Assembly: GCA_965112735.1 (NCBI GenBank)
Contig: OZ218950.1
Location: forward strand, 6,262,001-6,326,000
Length of the DNA: 64,000 nt
Direction: 5' to 3'
Source: Phaeosaccion multiseriatum
Taxonomy: Eukaryota; Ochrophyta, other classes
The position numbers were made by a program, and so were the translations under genes. Of this stretch, positions 1-8,836 are shown piece by piece; the first letter of the stretch is position 1; the number at the start of each line of letters is the position of its first letter. Under the pieces are notes generated by a model. That model saw only the letters and a program-made list of their open reading frames with translations, did no database searches and was not told the origin of the DNA.

Positions 1-136
1 CTGAAACTGAATCAGACTGAAACCGACAGCACAAACGCTTAACAATCAATCCATCAATCAATACAATATAATACCGCGCGCACCCACGCACCCACCCCGA
101 ATGTGCTACCTGGAACGAATCTGGAACTCTTACCGC

Positions 137-208
137 TCACCCACTCACTCACTCACTCACTCACTCACTCACTCACTCACTCACTCACTCACTCACTCAC
201 TCACTCAC
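137..208. repeat. (CACT)n microsatellite in MetRS intron
   Basis: About 18 tandem copies of ACTC lie directly 3' of the donor that follows the MetRS exon ending at 209. No downstream MetRS exon could be recognised between base 1 and 136. Confidence 0.95.
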
Positions 209-687
209 CCGAATGTGTGTGTTGAGCCACTCCCTGTAACTGGCCATTTTGAAGAAGTAGCTCGCTTCACTGACTTTCTGCAGCGGGGCTCCGTACGTGT
301 CCTTATAGTCCGAGTTCTTGGCATCCAGGTCCGTCACGAAGGTCTCCTCACGCTCGCTGGAGGGAGGGTGGGAGGAGGGGCAGCAGTTGGTGATACACCA
401 GGGAGGGGGGTGGGTGGGGTGGAAGTGGATGGTAGTGGATGGTTGTGGGTGGCAGATCAGTGGATCAGGAGGGCGGTGTAGATGGTCTCTTGTGTGGAGA
501 AGGGCGATGGTACGATATGGAGAGGGTCAGACCACAACACACAGAGGGTACACACACAAACACTCAAGGCACACACGGACACACGCACACACACACACAC
601 ACACGCACATACGCACACACACACGCACATACACAGACACACACACACACACACACACACGGACACACGCACACACACACACACACA

Positions 688-734
<47 letters not shown>

Positions 735-3343
735 GCAAATACGCACACAAACACCCCAATACAGCCCCCCAAACACACACCCAACCCCCCCGCACACACA
801 CTCAACACACACGCCACACCACACGCGCACACACACATACACACACACCAATACCCCCCCCCCCCCCCCACACACACACACACATAAACAACACACACAC
901 CCATACAAAGACACATCCATAGCACTCACTTGTACCAGCCGGTGTAGTTACCAAGATAGATGTCCCCCTTCTCTGCGCACATGTTCCACAGCCGCTGGGC
1001 CGTCTCATAGTGCTCAGGGAGGGTGGTGCGGATGTACGCGTCGTTGCTGATGAGCATGCGCTTGTTTAGCGATTGGAATTCGGCTGCGTACTTGTCACAG
1101 ATGTCGATGGGCTGTGTGTATGGGGGGTTGGGGAGGAATGGCGTCAGTGTGGGGTACAGAGCAGAGCGTTGCACCGTAGAGGAGAAGAGAGGAGAAAGAG
1201 GGTAGAGGCATATGGTCCGAAAAGAACAGATGAGAGGCGTGAAGGGGGCAGGGTACCGTGCACTCCTGCCCTCCCTCTCCACCATCGAACCACACCAGAT
1301 CCAAGCCGACCTAGTCGACCCAAGCCAAGCCAAGCCAGACCACGCCAGACCAAGCCAGACCAAGCCAGACCAAGCCAGACCAAGCCAGACCAAGCCAGAC
1401 CAAGCCAGACCAAGCCAGACCACGCCAGACCAAGCCAGACCAAGCCAGACCAAGCCAGACCAAGCCAGACCAAGCCAGACCAAGCCAGACCAAGCCAGAC
1501 CAAGCCAGACCAAGCCAGACCAAGCCAGACCAAGCCAGACCAAGCCAGACCAAGCCAGACCAAGCCAGACCAAGCCAGACCAAGAGAGCCCAGACAAGAC
1601 CAGTGAGTCCAACGAAGCCAAAGCCACACCACACCAGACCAGACTACACCACGCCACACCACACCAGACCAGACTACACCACGCCACACCACACCAGACC
1701 AGACTACACCACGCCACACCACACCAGACCAGACTACACCACACCACACCACACCAGACCAGACTACACCACACCACACCACACCAGACCAGACTACACC
1801 ACACCACACCACACCAGATCAGCGAACCTTCACACCCTGCCTGCCGTACCTTGACGCCGAGGCGTTCTGCGGTGTTGGCGATCTTCTGTCCATGCTCGTC
1901 GCTGCCTGTCTGGAAGAAGACGTTCTTGCCGAGCATGCGGTGGTATCTATGCTCGTCATCCACGAGCGTCCCCAGAGAGAGAGGAGCACAAGGGAAAGAG
2001 CCATCCATGCCATGACAGGGAGTAAGGGGGGGTGGCGGAAGTGGGTGGTTGGGTGAGGAAGTGGGGAAGTGGGTAAGGGATGTGAGTGAGTGAGTGAGTG
2101 AATGGGTGGGTGGGGGTGGGGGTGGGGGTGGGGGTTACGCCTCCTGTATGCCTCCATACGCCTCCGTATGTCTCTCCTTTGTGTCTCCTATACACCTCCC
2201 TCGGTAGGCGGTTTCCCCTACCTGCTGATGACGTCACTCGTAATGGCCTCGTAGGCGTGCCCAATGTGGGGGGAGCCGTTGGTGTAGTTAATGGCCGTAG
2301 TCAGGAAGAACTTCCCGCGCCCTTTGGGCATACTACTGCCCCCCCCCCCCCCTCCTCCCCCTACTTTGCCCAAGGCCTCTTCCTGCTGGGCCGTAAGAGG
2401 GAGGTCTGTGCTGCCCACGAGGGAGGCACTGTCGACCACAGAGCTGGAGCTGAACTCTGCCTCGATCACCACGGACTTGCCAACGATCTTCTTACGCTCC
2501 TTCGTCTGAACAAGCAGATGCAGGCCGGCAGGCAGGTTGGCAGGCAGACAGACAGGCAAGAGACGACAGGCAAGCAGGCCGGTAGACGACAGGCAGGCAA
2601 GGAGGCAGACAGGGCAGGGCAGGCAGTTTAGGCGCGGGAAGGGAAGGCTAGATGGGAGGGCGGGAGGGCGAGAGAGGGAGGGGGACACAGAGGAGGGATG
2701 GGGGAGAGGAGAAATGGGAGGAGGGGGAATGGGAGCGAGCGAGGGAGAGGAGAGAGGGAGGGAGGGAGTGGAGCTGCAGAGTGGATGAAGGATGGAGATA
2801 AGAGAACTACTCTTGCAGTACCACGCAAAATATCTACTTGTCCTTCAGGCCGTGCCTTCCTCACGGCAGGCTCGCCGGCGACCCCTCACCATCTGCGCCT
2901 TCCTCAGCCGTGATGCAGCCGCCTTTGCCTCTTTCTCAGCCACCTTGGCCTTCTTCCGTGCTTCCTTATCTTCTTTGGAGGGTGCGTCTGCCCCTGCAGA
3001 GGAGGAGGAGGAGGAGATGGAGGAGATGGAGGAGGAGGAGGAGGAAGAGGAGGCAGCGCTGCTCGTGTTGCGAAGGTATAGCAGCTGCAGGGCCGCGCTG
3101 AGTTCATCCGCTGCCAGCGCTTGCTGAACATGACGCGAGTGTGGGGAGCAGGAAAGGGGACAGGAGCACAGTATAAGCGCGAGGCGCCCATTAGGCATAG
3201 AGCAACAGCAGGAGTCGAATCCGCAATCGAAGGCGACAGGCAAGAGAGGGCCGAGAAGAGACAGCAGCAGCCGTCAAAATCCTCGGCAAGTGCATGTGTT
3301 GGCCAGCGTCCTTTTCACTCACTGTGCCGAAGTCCCGCGCCAT
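209..3343 (-). CDS. MARS: Methionyl-tRNA synthetase, N-terminal part (3' end outside window)
   Basis: Charges tRNA-Met with methionine. Six exons join in frame on the minus strand: 3343-3323, 3123-2890, 2505-2222, 1946-1850, 1111-930 and 356-209, each with GT donors and AG acceptors and matching phases. The third exon carries the class I signature HIGH in NGSPHIGHAYEAITSD; the fourth gives VFFQTGSDEHGQKIA; the last gives the REETFVTD and EASYFFKM blocks of the zinc/connective region. The KMSKS loop and anticodon domain lie beyond base 1. The first exon is only seven codons (MARDFGT) and is inferred from splice fit. The second exon is a Ser-rich then Lys/Glu-rich appendage (KEDKEARKKAKVAEKEAK) preceding the catalytic core, as in eukaryotic cytosolic enzymes with N-terminal extensions. 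Introns are packed with tandem repeats. Family identity is very secure; the first exon is less so. Confidence 0.93.
575..870. repeat. Long (CA)n-rich microsatellite, interrupted
   Basis: CA/TG dinucleotides with sporadic GC, TA and poly-C interruptions fill most of the MetRS intron between 357 and 929. The many open frames here encode only His/Thr or Cys/Val repeats and are not genes. Confidence 0.95.
1318..1588. repeat. 10-bp tandem array (unit CAAGCCAGAC)
   Basis: Roughly 26 nearly perfect copies of CAAGCCAGAC, some with CACGC in place of CAAGC, inside the 738-nt MetRS intron 1112-1849. A 10-bp unit is close to one helical turn. Confidence 0.95.
1621..1818. repeat. 30-bp tandem array in the same MetRS intron
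   Basis: Six or so copies of a 30-bp unit built from ACACCACACCAGACCAGACT, with regular variation of CACGCC to CACACC. It follows the 10-bp array after a spacer of about 30 bp and shares the CCAGAC core, so the two arrays are probably related in origin. Confidence 0.92.
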
Positions 3344-3503
3344 GACTCTCTCCGTTTGGAGTTTTTGTTCCCCTCTGGCGTTCTGGCGCCTTGGGCGCCG
3401 CCGGCTCGGGTGGAGGCAGTTTCCGTTTCAGCTCGCTCGTCCCCCACATCCTCCTTGAAGTGTGTGTGTGTCTATCGTCTATTTGTTGAGAGAGAAGAAA
3501 GCC

Positions 3504-4085
3504 ATGGAGGCGATGCATGAAGAAGAAGGAGAGGAAGGAGGATCTGGTGGAGGTGGAGAAGAAGGAGGAGGGGGAGCTGGAGTCGTAGCGGCTGGTGCTG
3601 CCACTTTAGTTGCTTTGCCTCAAAAGGAGGAGGGGCTGGACCGCATGGACTCGTGGGGCTGCGACGACTTTGGAGTGCAAGATCTGCATGCGGCGACGAA
3701 ATCCCCTTCTCCAGCAGAAGATGCGGATGACTGGAGCGCAGATGCAATGGGAGAACTGGCGATTCAGGAGGAGGAGCATGAGGAATTTGCCTCTGCCTCT
3801 CCCAAGCGGCAGGGGATGGAGGGATGGGTCGGGGAAGGGGGGTTCGTGCTACCAAGGGCGGGGGTTGTATCACCGGACGAGGAGAGCGATACTGCGGAGG
3901 CGCAGGGCCATGACGAGGAGGGAGGATGGGTGGGGAATGGGGGGTATTCAGACAGAAACACCCCTCGGGGGGACAGGGAGGACGGGGAGGACGGTGCGGT
4001 TACCGTCAAGTGCTACCAGGAGGATGTCTTTCCAGACGCAGCTCAGGTAGCGGGGCTCGAGGCAACGGCACCACCAAGCTCATGA
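3504..4085 (+). CDS. Acidic protein of unknown function
   Basis: Single open frame of 193 codons starting at the ATG at 3504, divergent from the MetRS start at 3343 with only 160 bp between. The product is Glu/Gly/Asp-rich, with a more complex central section (DSWGCDDFGVQDLHAA, DDWSADAMGELAIQEEEHEE) and a C-terminal part ending in VKCYQEDVFPDAAQVAGLEA. No membrane segment, no domain I recognise. Frame openness, Kozak-like context and the non-repetitive stretches support coding, but no homologue is identified and it could be part of a longer spliced gene. It is convergent with the selenoprotein-like gene downstream. Confidence 0.45.
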   Translation: MEAMHEEEGEEGGSGGGGEEGGGGAGVVAAGAATLVALPQKEEGLDRMDSWGCDDFGVQDLHAATKSPSPAEDADDWSADAMGELAIQEEEHEEFASASPKRQGMEGWVGEGGFVLPRAGVVSPDEESDTAEAQGHDEEGGWVGNGGYSDRNTPRGDREDGEDGAVTVKCYQEDVFPDAAQVAGLEATAPPSS

Positions 4086-4365
4086 GGCAAGGAGTCGGGT
4101 CGAGAGTCGGGTGATGAGCCTGGATAGCCACAGGCAGAGTGTAAGTAAGTGAGTGGAGAAAAGTGTCAACCATTGTGTAAGTGCATTTCCAGAGACTTCT
4201 GTGCTGTTATTGTATCGATCGGCACAGAGCAGCGTTTCTACAACCTACAAGTAATAACATGTAAGGAAAGAAGAAGAGGATTTGAGGTTCTTAGGCATCC
4301 CCAAAGCCAAGACCCCTCGCCTATGCACAACCACACCCACAACACACCCCCTCCTTTCTGCTTGA

Positions 4366-4460
4366 CCTCGCTCACAAAGCTGTTCGGGCCCCCCTTCCCG
4401 CCACTGAATCTCGTCAGCGGGAAGGTTGGAAGGAACGCCGTCATTCGCTCTGGCAAAGGT
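4366..4460 (-). promoter_or_regulatory. Candidate SECIS element in the 3' UTR of the SelW-like gene
   Basis: Read on the minus strand: ATGA at 4444-4441, one unpaired C, a 12-nt arm 4439-4428 (GGCGTTCCTTCC), AA at 4427-4426, a 27-nt apical part, the complementary arm 4398-4387 (GGAAGGGGGGCC) and GA at 4385-4384. Eleven of twelve positions pair (two G-U, one G-G mismatch). Below the core, AGAGC can pair with GCTTT. The ATGA, AA and GA spacing is that of eukaryotic SECIS elements. A competing perfect 9-bp hairpin (CCTTCCCGC with GCGGGAAGG) uses part of the 3' arm, so folding must be tested. Confidence 0.5.
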
Positions 4461-4657
4461 CGCGAGACTGATGGAGCATGTGGTGACGTGTCAGCCCAGT
4501 CCACACCTCATACTAGGAAAGCGCAAGGAAAGAGGAGAGAGAAGGCGCCTTTCATTCCTGCCTGCCCCCCCCCCACCCCCCCTCCGCCCAGCCTTCCCTC
4601 GTCCTCAGGTGTGGATGGATGATCTCTGCCTCTGTCGTCGTCAACGTCGGCTCTGAT

Positions 4658-5238
4658 CTACTTGAGGGCCTCCAGTGCCGCCTTGATGGCCTCGATGGAG
4701 CGAGAACGTGCCCTGCCGTACTTTTGAAAGAGATCACGCTGGCTGCCTGACCACACCAGACTCTCGATGCCATCCGTCGTGTTGTACACAAATACTCTGA
4801 TCGGGTATTTATCTACGCGGTTTTCCTCGATGGAAGCGGAAGGGAAAACCTGCAGGGGCCGAACCATTACGGGAAGGGGGGGGGGGCAGGGGGACGCTCT
4901 GTTGGCACATATTGGACAATCGAAATATCCTCGTATGTCGCCTAATTGCTCACTTTCTGCACAGCCGATTTAGCAGTGGCATACTCCTGCTTGCCCCCGT
5001 CTGAGCGCACAATTGGGGGTGAGGGAATCGATAACAAGCGGGGGGGGGTGTTGTGGCGGCTGTAAGATGATGGGGTAGGGGCAGAAGAGATGGAAGGGGG
5101 CCCGACCTCACCTCAGTTCCGTGAGTAAGTGATTCTGAAGCTCATATGTTCCCCGCCCCCGGACATCGCTGCCGCTGCTCCTGATGCCTCAGGCTCTGCT
5201 TCTTCTGGTTTCTTCTTCTTGAAAAAAGAATACACCAT
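4658..5238 (-). CDS. Selenoprotein W-like (Rdx family) protein with in-frame TGA
   Basis: Three exons, 5238-5112, 5000-4954 and 4849-4658, join in matching phases to give 121 residues. Residues 34-41 (FRITYSRN) are followed by TGA at 5115-5113 as codon 42, then one base before a GAG/GTGAGG donor. The downstream exons continue with DGGKQEYATAKSAVQK, VFPSASIEENRV and a C-terminus ending SIEAIKAALEALK. This matches the SelW/Rdx layout: beta strand, redox loop with Sec at exactly this spacing after the Tyr, FP turn, strand IRVFVYN, and the terminal IKAAL helix. Canonical SelW has CxxU; here the first position is Ser. A SECIS-like hairpin lies about 200-290 nt downstream of the stop. Family assignment and Sec reading are inferences from alignment by eye; the N-terminal 30 residues are a Lys/Ala-rich extension. 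Confidence 0.72.
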
Positions 5239-6109
5239 CGTCGCCGCCGTTCTCTTTAATTGTTCCAGTCGATTTTTCGCTGGATTGACATTGCCGACGT
5301 GATTAGATGGCACTCGACGGCGATGTTTGCCCCCCCCCCCGACCTGATCCCGACCTCAGCAAAGCGATTAAACGACTGGCTGAGCCGAGTAGAAGTGTGC
5401 TTCCTTCAGTGCGTCTGGTCGTTGTTGTAAGCGTGGGGGTGGGACACCGCAGAGGGACTCCAATCATCCTGACAATCGGATGTTCCCACCACGGCTACGC
5501 GCAGCCCCTGCCACAGCAAGGCAGCTCCAGTCAGCCTTGGACAGCGAGGCGCATCGGTGTTGCCAACCTCGTCCGCAGCAGCAGCCTTCAGTGGGAAGGA
5601 ACGGTGGAAGGAGGGGCTGCGCTGGAAGGGCTGCTTTCCGCAAGGCTCCCAGGTCCTGCCTCTTGGCCCTCTGCTTCGTCATTGGGATGCTGGGCTCCTC
5701 AGTTCGACTTTGCTCGTGCTTCCTGCTTGGCCAGGGAGTGTCAAGGCGACCTCAAGGTGCGCATCGAGTAGCGGCAGCCGCGGCAGGCATCTTCACGGAC
5801 AGAGTAAGTGGTGGTAGTAGCAGCAGCAGTAGGAGCAGGGACGGCGTGGCATGCACGAGAGGAGTGAAGCGCCAACGAAGGTGAGTGAGTCTCTCTGTCT
5901 CTGTCAGCAGCAGAAAGTAGTGAATACCAAGTGAATGTGGTGGGATCGGGTTGTAGAGCGAACGAGTCAACGCAGGCGAGGGGCTTGGGACGTGTGCTTC
6001 CCCTCCCCGTGGCGCCTTTTTGTATCCCCCCCCCTTGACACGCCTGCTTCACTCCGGGAATAGACCCCTCACTCACGACTTTTGTGTCGGCGTGCCCTTT
6101 ACGCAGGCT

Positions 6110-7668
6110 GCTGGCGACACCAGCTGGAGACGCCCCATCGGATGGCAGAGCACCGAAACCGTCGCTGTCATCGGTCGCAGCAGCAGCAGCAGCAGCACTA
6201 CCACCTGTGGAAGAGGACGCACCAGGCTCAGGCAAGAAGGGTAGGGCCGCCGCCGCAAAGCCCAGCCTCGACGTGCCCAAGCCACCTGCTCCCAAGCTCA
6301 CGGCCAAGCAAAAGCAGGCCATCCGAAGAGGGGAGAAGCTCGGCGGAAAGTCGGCCGGGGGGGCAGCAGCGGTGCCTGCGGACAGGTGCGTGCGGGCGTG
6401 TGTTGGTTGCGTCTCTGGACAAACGTCTAAATGTACTTCCCTTGAAAGGGAAAGATGCACAGATGTATGAACTATAGATGCCCAGTGGTGGCAGCGATTC
6501 AAACCAACCAGTCAAGTAATCCATCAATAACACACACACACACATAACAACCCCCTCCCCGTCCATCCATCGCATCCATCCATCCACTGCCATCCATCCC
6601 ATCCATCCATCCATCTATCCGTCCCCTCCATCCATCCATCCATCCATCTACTGCCATCCATCCCATCCATCCATCCCATCTATCCATCCATCTGCACCCA
6701 GGCGAAACCTCCTCATCGTCGGGCTGGGCAACCCCGGCGATAAATACGCAGACACTCGACACAACATCGGATTCATGGTGGCCGAGGAACTGGCAAGGAG
6801 GAACGGCGCTAATCTCAAGCACAAGACCGCCTTCCATGGAGAGTACGCGTCTTGCAGGATCGGCGGCAAGAGCGTGGGCATATTGAGGCCCAGCACATTC
6901 ATGAACTTGAGTGGGCAGTCGGCGAGGCAGGTAGGTAGGGTGGTGTGGGTTAGGGTGGGGGAGGGTGGGGCAGGGTGGGATGGGGTGGTGTCGTGTGGTG
7001 TGGCGTATCGTGGGGGGAGGGAGGGATGTTGTATGGTTGCTGTGTGCGCGTGTGTACCGCAGTGAAGGATGTGCTCTCTCTCTCTCTCTCTCTCTCTCTC
7101 GACGGGTAGGGTCGCGCGGGGGCGGTTTAACCGTGCCATCGGGAGGACATTTACTTCCCCTCGCCCTGAGCCGCCCCCCACCTACACTGCTCCCCCACCC
7201 ATTCTCTCCCTCTCCCCCCCCCCTTCTGTATGCAAACCCACCCCACCCCACCCATTCTCTCTCCCTGTGCAACCCCCCCCCCCCCCCCCCATCGCCATCC
7301 ACTGCCACCTGAAGGTGATGGACTTTTTCAAAATGGTGCCCGGAAACGTGCTTGTCCTCGTGGACGAGTCCAAGCTCGAGTTTGGACAACTCCGGCTCAG
7401 GGGCAAGGGCAGCGCGGGAGGGCACAATGGCCTAAAGAGCATGCAGAGTTTCGTCAAGACGCCGGAGTACCCTCGTCTGCGCATCGGCATTGGAGAGCCG
7501 CGGAGAGACTTGTCGGACCATGTGCTAGGCGTGTTCAACAAACAGGAGAAGAAGGAGCTGCCATTTGTGATTGCTGAGGCGGTGGAGGCAGCGGAGGCGT
7601 GGTGCGCGGAGGACAACTTGGAGAAGGTCATGACGAGATACAATGGCAGTAAGGGCATTCTCTTGTGA
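6110..7668 (+). CDS. PTH: Peptidyl-tRNA hydrolase (Pth family)
   Basis: Releases tRNA from prematurely dropped peptidyl-tRNA. The catalytic domain lies on exons 6702-6930 and 7315-7668, joined at Gln in phase 0. Visible are NLLIVGLGNPGDKY, the catalytic His in ADTRHNIGF, the substrate Asn in RPSTFMNLSGQS, LVDESKLEFGQLRLR (the Asp-containing loop) and SAGGHNGLKS, then RLRIGIGEP and DHVLGVF, so all key residues of the family are kept. An upstream exon ending at 6384 in AVPADR supplies an Ala/Lys/Pro-rich linker; its exact 5' limit (about 6110) and any earlier exon are uncertain. An ATG at 5480 opens a frame with a hydrophobic stretch (CLLALCFVIGML) that could be an organelle presequence, but the phases I tried do not join. 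Confidence 0.9.
6553..6692. repeat. (CATC)n microsatellite in PTH intron
   Basis: Irregular CATC/CATCC repeats occupy the pyrimidine-rich 3' half of the intron 6385-6701, ending just before the acceptor at 6701. Confidence 0.93.
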
Positions 7669-7881
7669 CCAGGGGACAAAGGGACGACAGATGGACACTC
7701 TTCCTCCCCTCGACTCCCCACTTAATTTATGGGTACTTGTTGCCGCACGAACGGGGTGGTGGGTGGGGGCGAGTGAGCGGGTCACTATGACAGGAGCAAC
7801 GAAGAAGGGTGGATTGGTTTTCCATCGGGGGGCCTGCAACGTGTGGGAAAGAAGGGGCGAAGGGCGGCGAGGGTCGGGGGA

Positions 7882-8103
7882 TCGGCCCTGGAAGAGGTTA
7901 CAGTATTCGCCGACCATAATCAGTAATCAGGCCGGCTGGCGCCAATAATCAGTAATCAGGCCGGCTAGCGCCCGTCATAATCAGTAATAAGGCCGGCTGG
8001 CGCCGGTCATAATCAGTAATCAGGCCCGGCTGGCGCCATAATCAGTAATCAGGCCGGCTGCGCCGGCCGTAATCAGTAATCTGATAACCTCTTCCAGGGC
8101 CGA
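7882..8103 (+). mobile_element. Small TIR element 1 (MITE-like) with internal AATCAGT words
   Basis: A perfect 19-bp terminal inverted repeat (TCGGCCCTGGAAGAGGTTA at 7882-7900 and its complement at 8085-8103) encloses five to six tandem units of 27-33 bp, each made of AATCAGTAATCAGG followed by the palindromic core CCGGCTGGCGCC. The element is flanked on both sides by GGGGGA (7876-7881 and 8104-8109), a 6-bp target-site duplication. No coding capacity. It is the longer sister of the element at 11803-11931. Confidence 0.85.
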
Positions 8104-8133
8104 GGGGGAGGCGGGCAAGGGCGGGGAGGAGGG

Positions 8134-8244
8134 TCGGCCCCTGACATGCTTCTGAGACAGGCCAGCCCAGAAGCAGGAAGCAGGCCGGCTGGCACCGGCC
8201 AGAAGCAGGAAGCAGGGTCGCCTCAGAAGCATGTCAGGGGCCGA
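8134..8244 (+). mobile_element. Small TIR element 2 with AGAAGCAGGAAGCAG words
   Basis: A perfect 23-bp inverted repeat starts TCGGCCCCTGACATGCTTCT at 8134 and ends at 8244. Two internal units consist of AGAAGCAGGAAGCAGG, the first followed by CCGGCTGGCACCGGCC. Its ends share TCGGCCC with elements 1 and 3 but the rest of the arms differ. Flanks are GGAGGG (left) and GGAGGA (right), a 5-of-6 match to a target duplication. It sits only 30 bp from element 1. Confidence 0.8.
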
Positions 8245-8836
8245 GGAGGAAAATGGCTTGGGGTGCCGGCTATTAGAGCCCTATCAAAGAATCCACCCAA
8301 AAAATAAACGGCCAAAATTGAAGTTGAAATTGCCCTCTCCTCCGAACTTTGAGGTTGAAGGGGATGTGTCACCCGTCCCCACCGGGGTTTTAGGCAACTC
8401 GTCAGCGTTGGCCAACCCTTTCTCAGACGGGTTTGCCAATTGTAGAGAGGGGCGGTATCTTTCGAGTTAAAACCCTCTGACTGGTTCAAACGAGATAGCA
8501 AAAGAAGCAGGAGCACGCACAGGTGCCACACCCTTGCCGCGAGCAAGAGCCCGGAGAGGATACGGAAAGACGGGGGCAGAAAAAGGGGGAGGAAAGTGTG
8601 GCACAATGGGATCATAGGGAGGGACAACTCAAAAGGGTGAAAGAGTCAGGCTGACGAGGGACGTTTGACGAGGGAGGAGGGAGGAGCAAGGAGGAGAAGG
8701 GGGAGGAGGAAGAAGAAGAAGGGGGAGGAGGAGGAGTGAGGGGACAGGCAAGAGGGGAGGCGCCACGAGGGGGAGGTGTGAGGTGCTGAGCGAGGTGAAG
8801 CCGCAGCGAACGAACACGGGTACCCAAATTGAAGCG
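8245..8836. other. Intergenic region upstream of the double bZIP gene
   Basis: No gene recognised. It is comparatively AT-richer between 8285 and 8500, then purine-rich (GGAGGA runs) from 8640 to 8780, which is probably the 5' UTR/promoter of the gene starting at 8837. Confidence 0.6.

Noticed and set aside
457-925. Overlapping Cys/Val and His/Thr open frames
   Set aside because: They are translations of the (CA)n/(TG)n microsatellite in a MetRS intron.
1144-2015. Long open frames on both strands rich in Trp/Gly/Leu or Lys/Pro/Asp/Gln
   Set aside because: Produced by the 10-bp and 30-bp tandem arrays inside an intron; only the short MetRS exons at 930-1111 and 1850-1946 are coding.
3175-3245. 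Possible tRNA (T-arm-like GATTCGACTCC on the minus strand)
   Set aside because: No matching acceptor stem or anticodon arm could be built; it lies in the inferred MetRS intron.
5480-5884. Signal-peptide-like frame as first exon of the peptidyl-tRNA hydrolase
   Set aside because: The donor at 5804 leaves phase 0 while the candidate downstream acceptors need phase 1 or 2; kept only as a possibility in the PTH note.
7913-8080. Possible CRISPR array (regular repeats of about 28 bp)
   Set aside because: There are no unique spacers; units are contiguous, lie within terminal inverted repeats, and the genome is eukaryotic nuclear.
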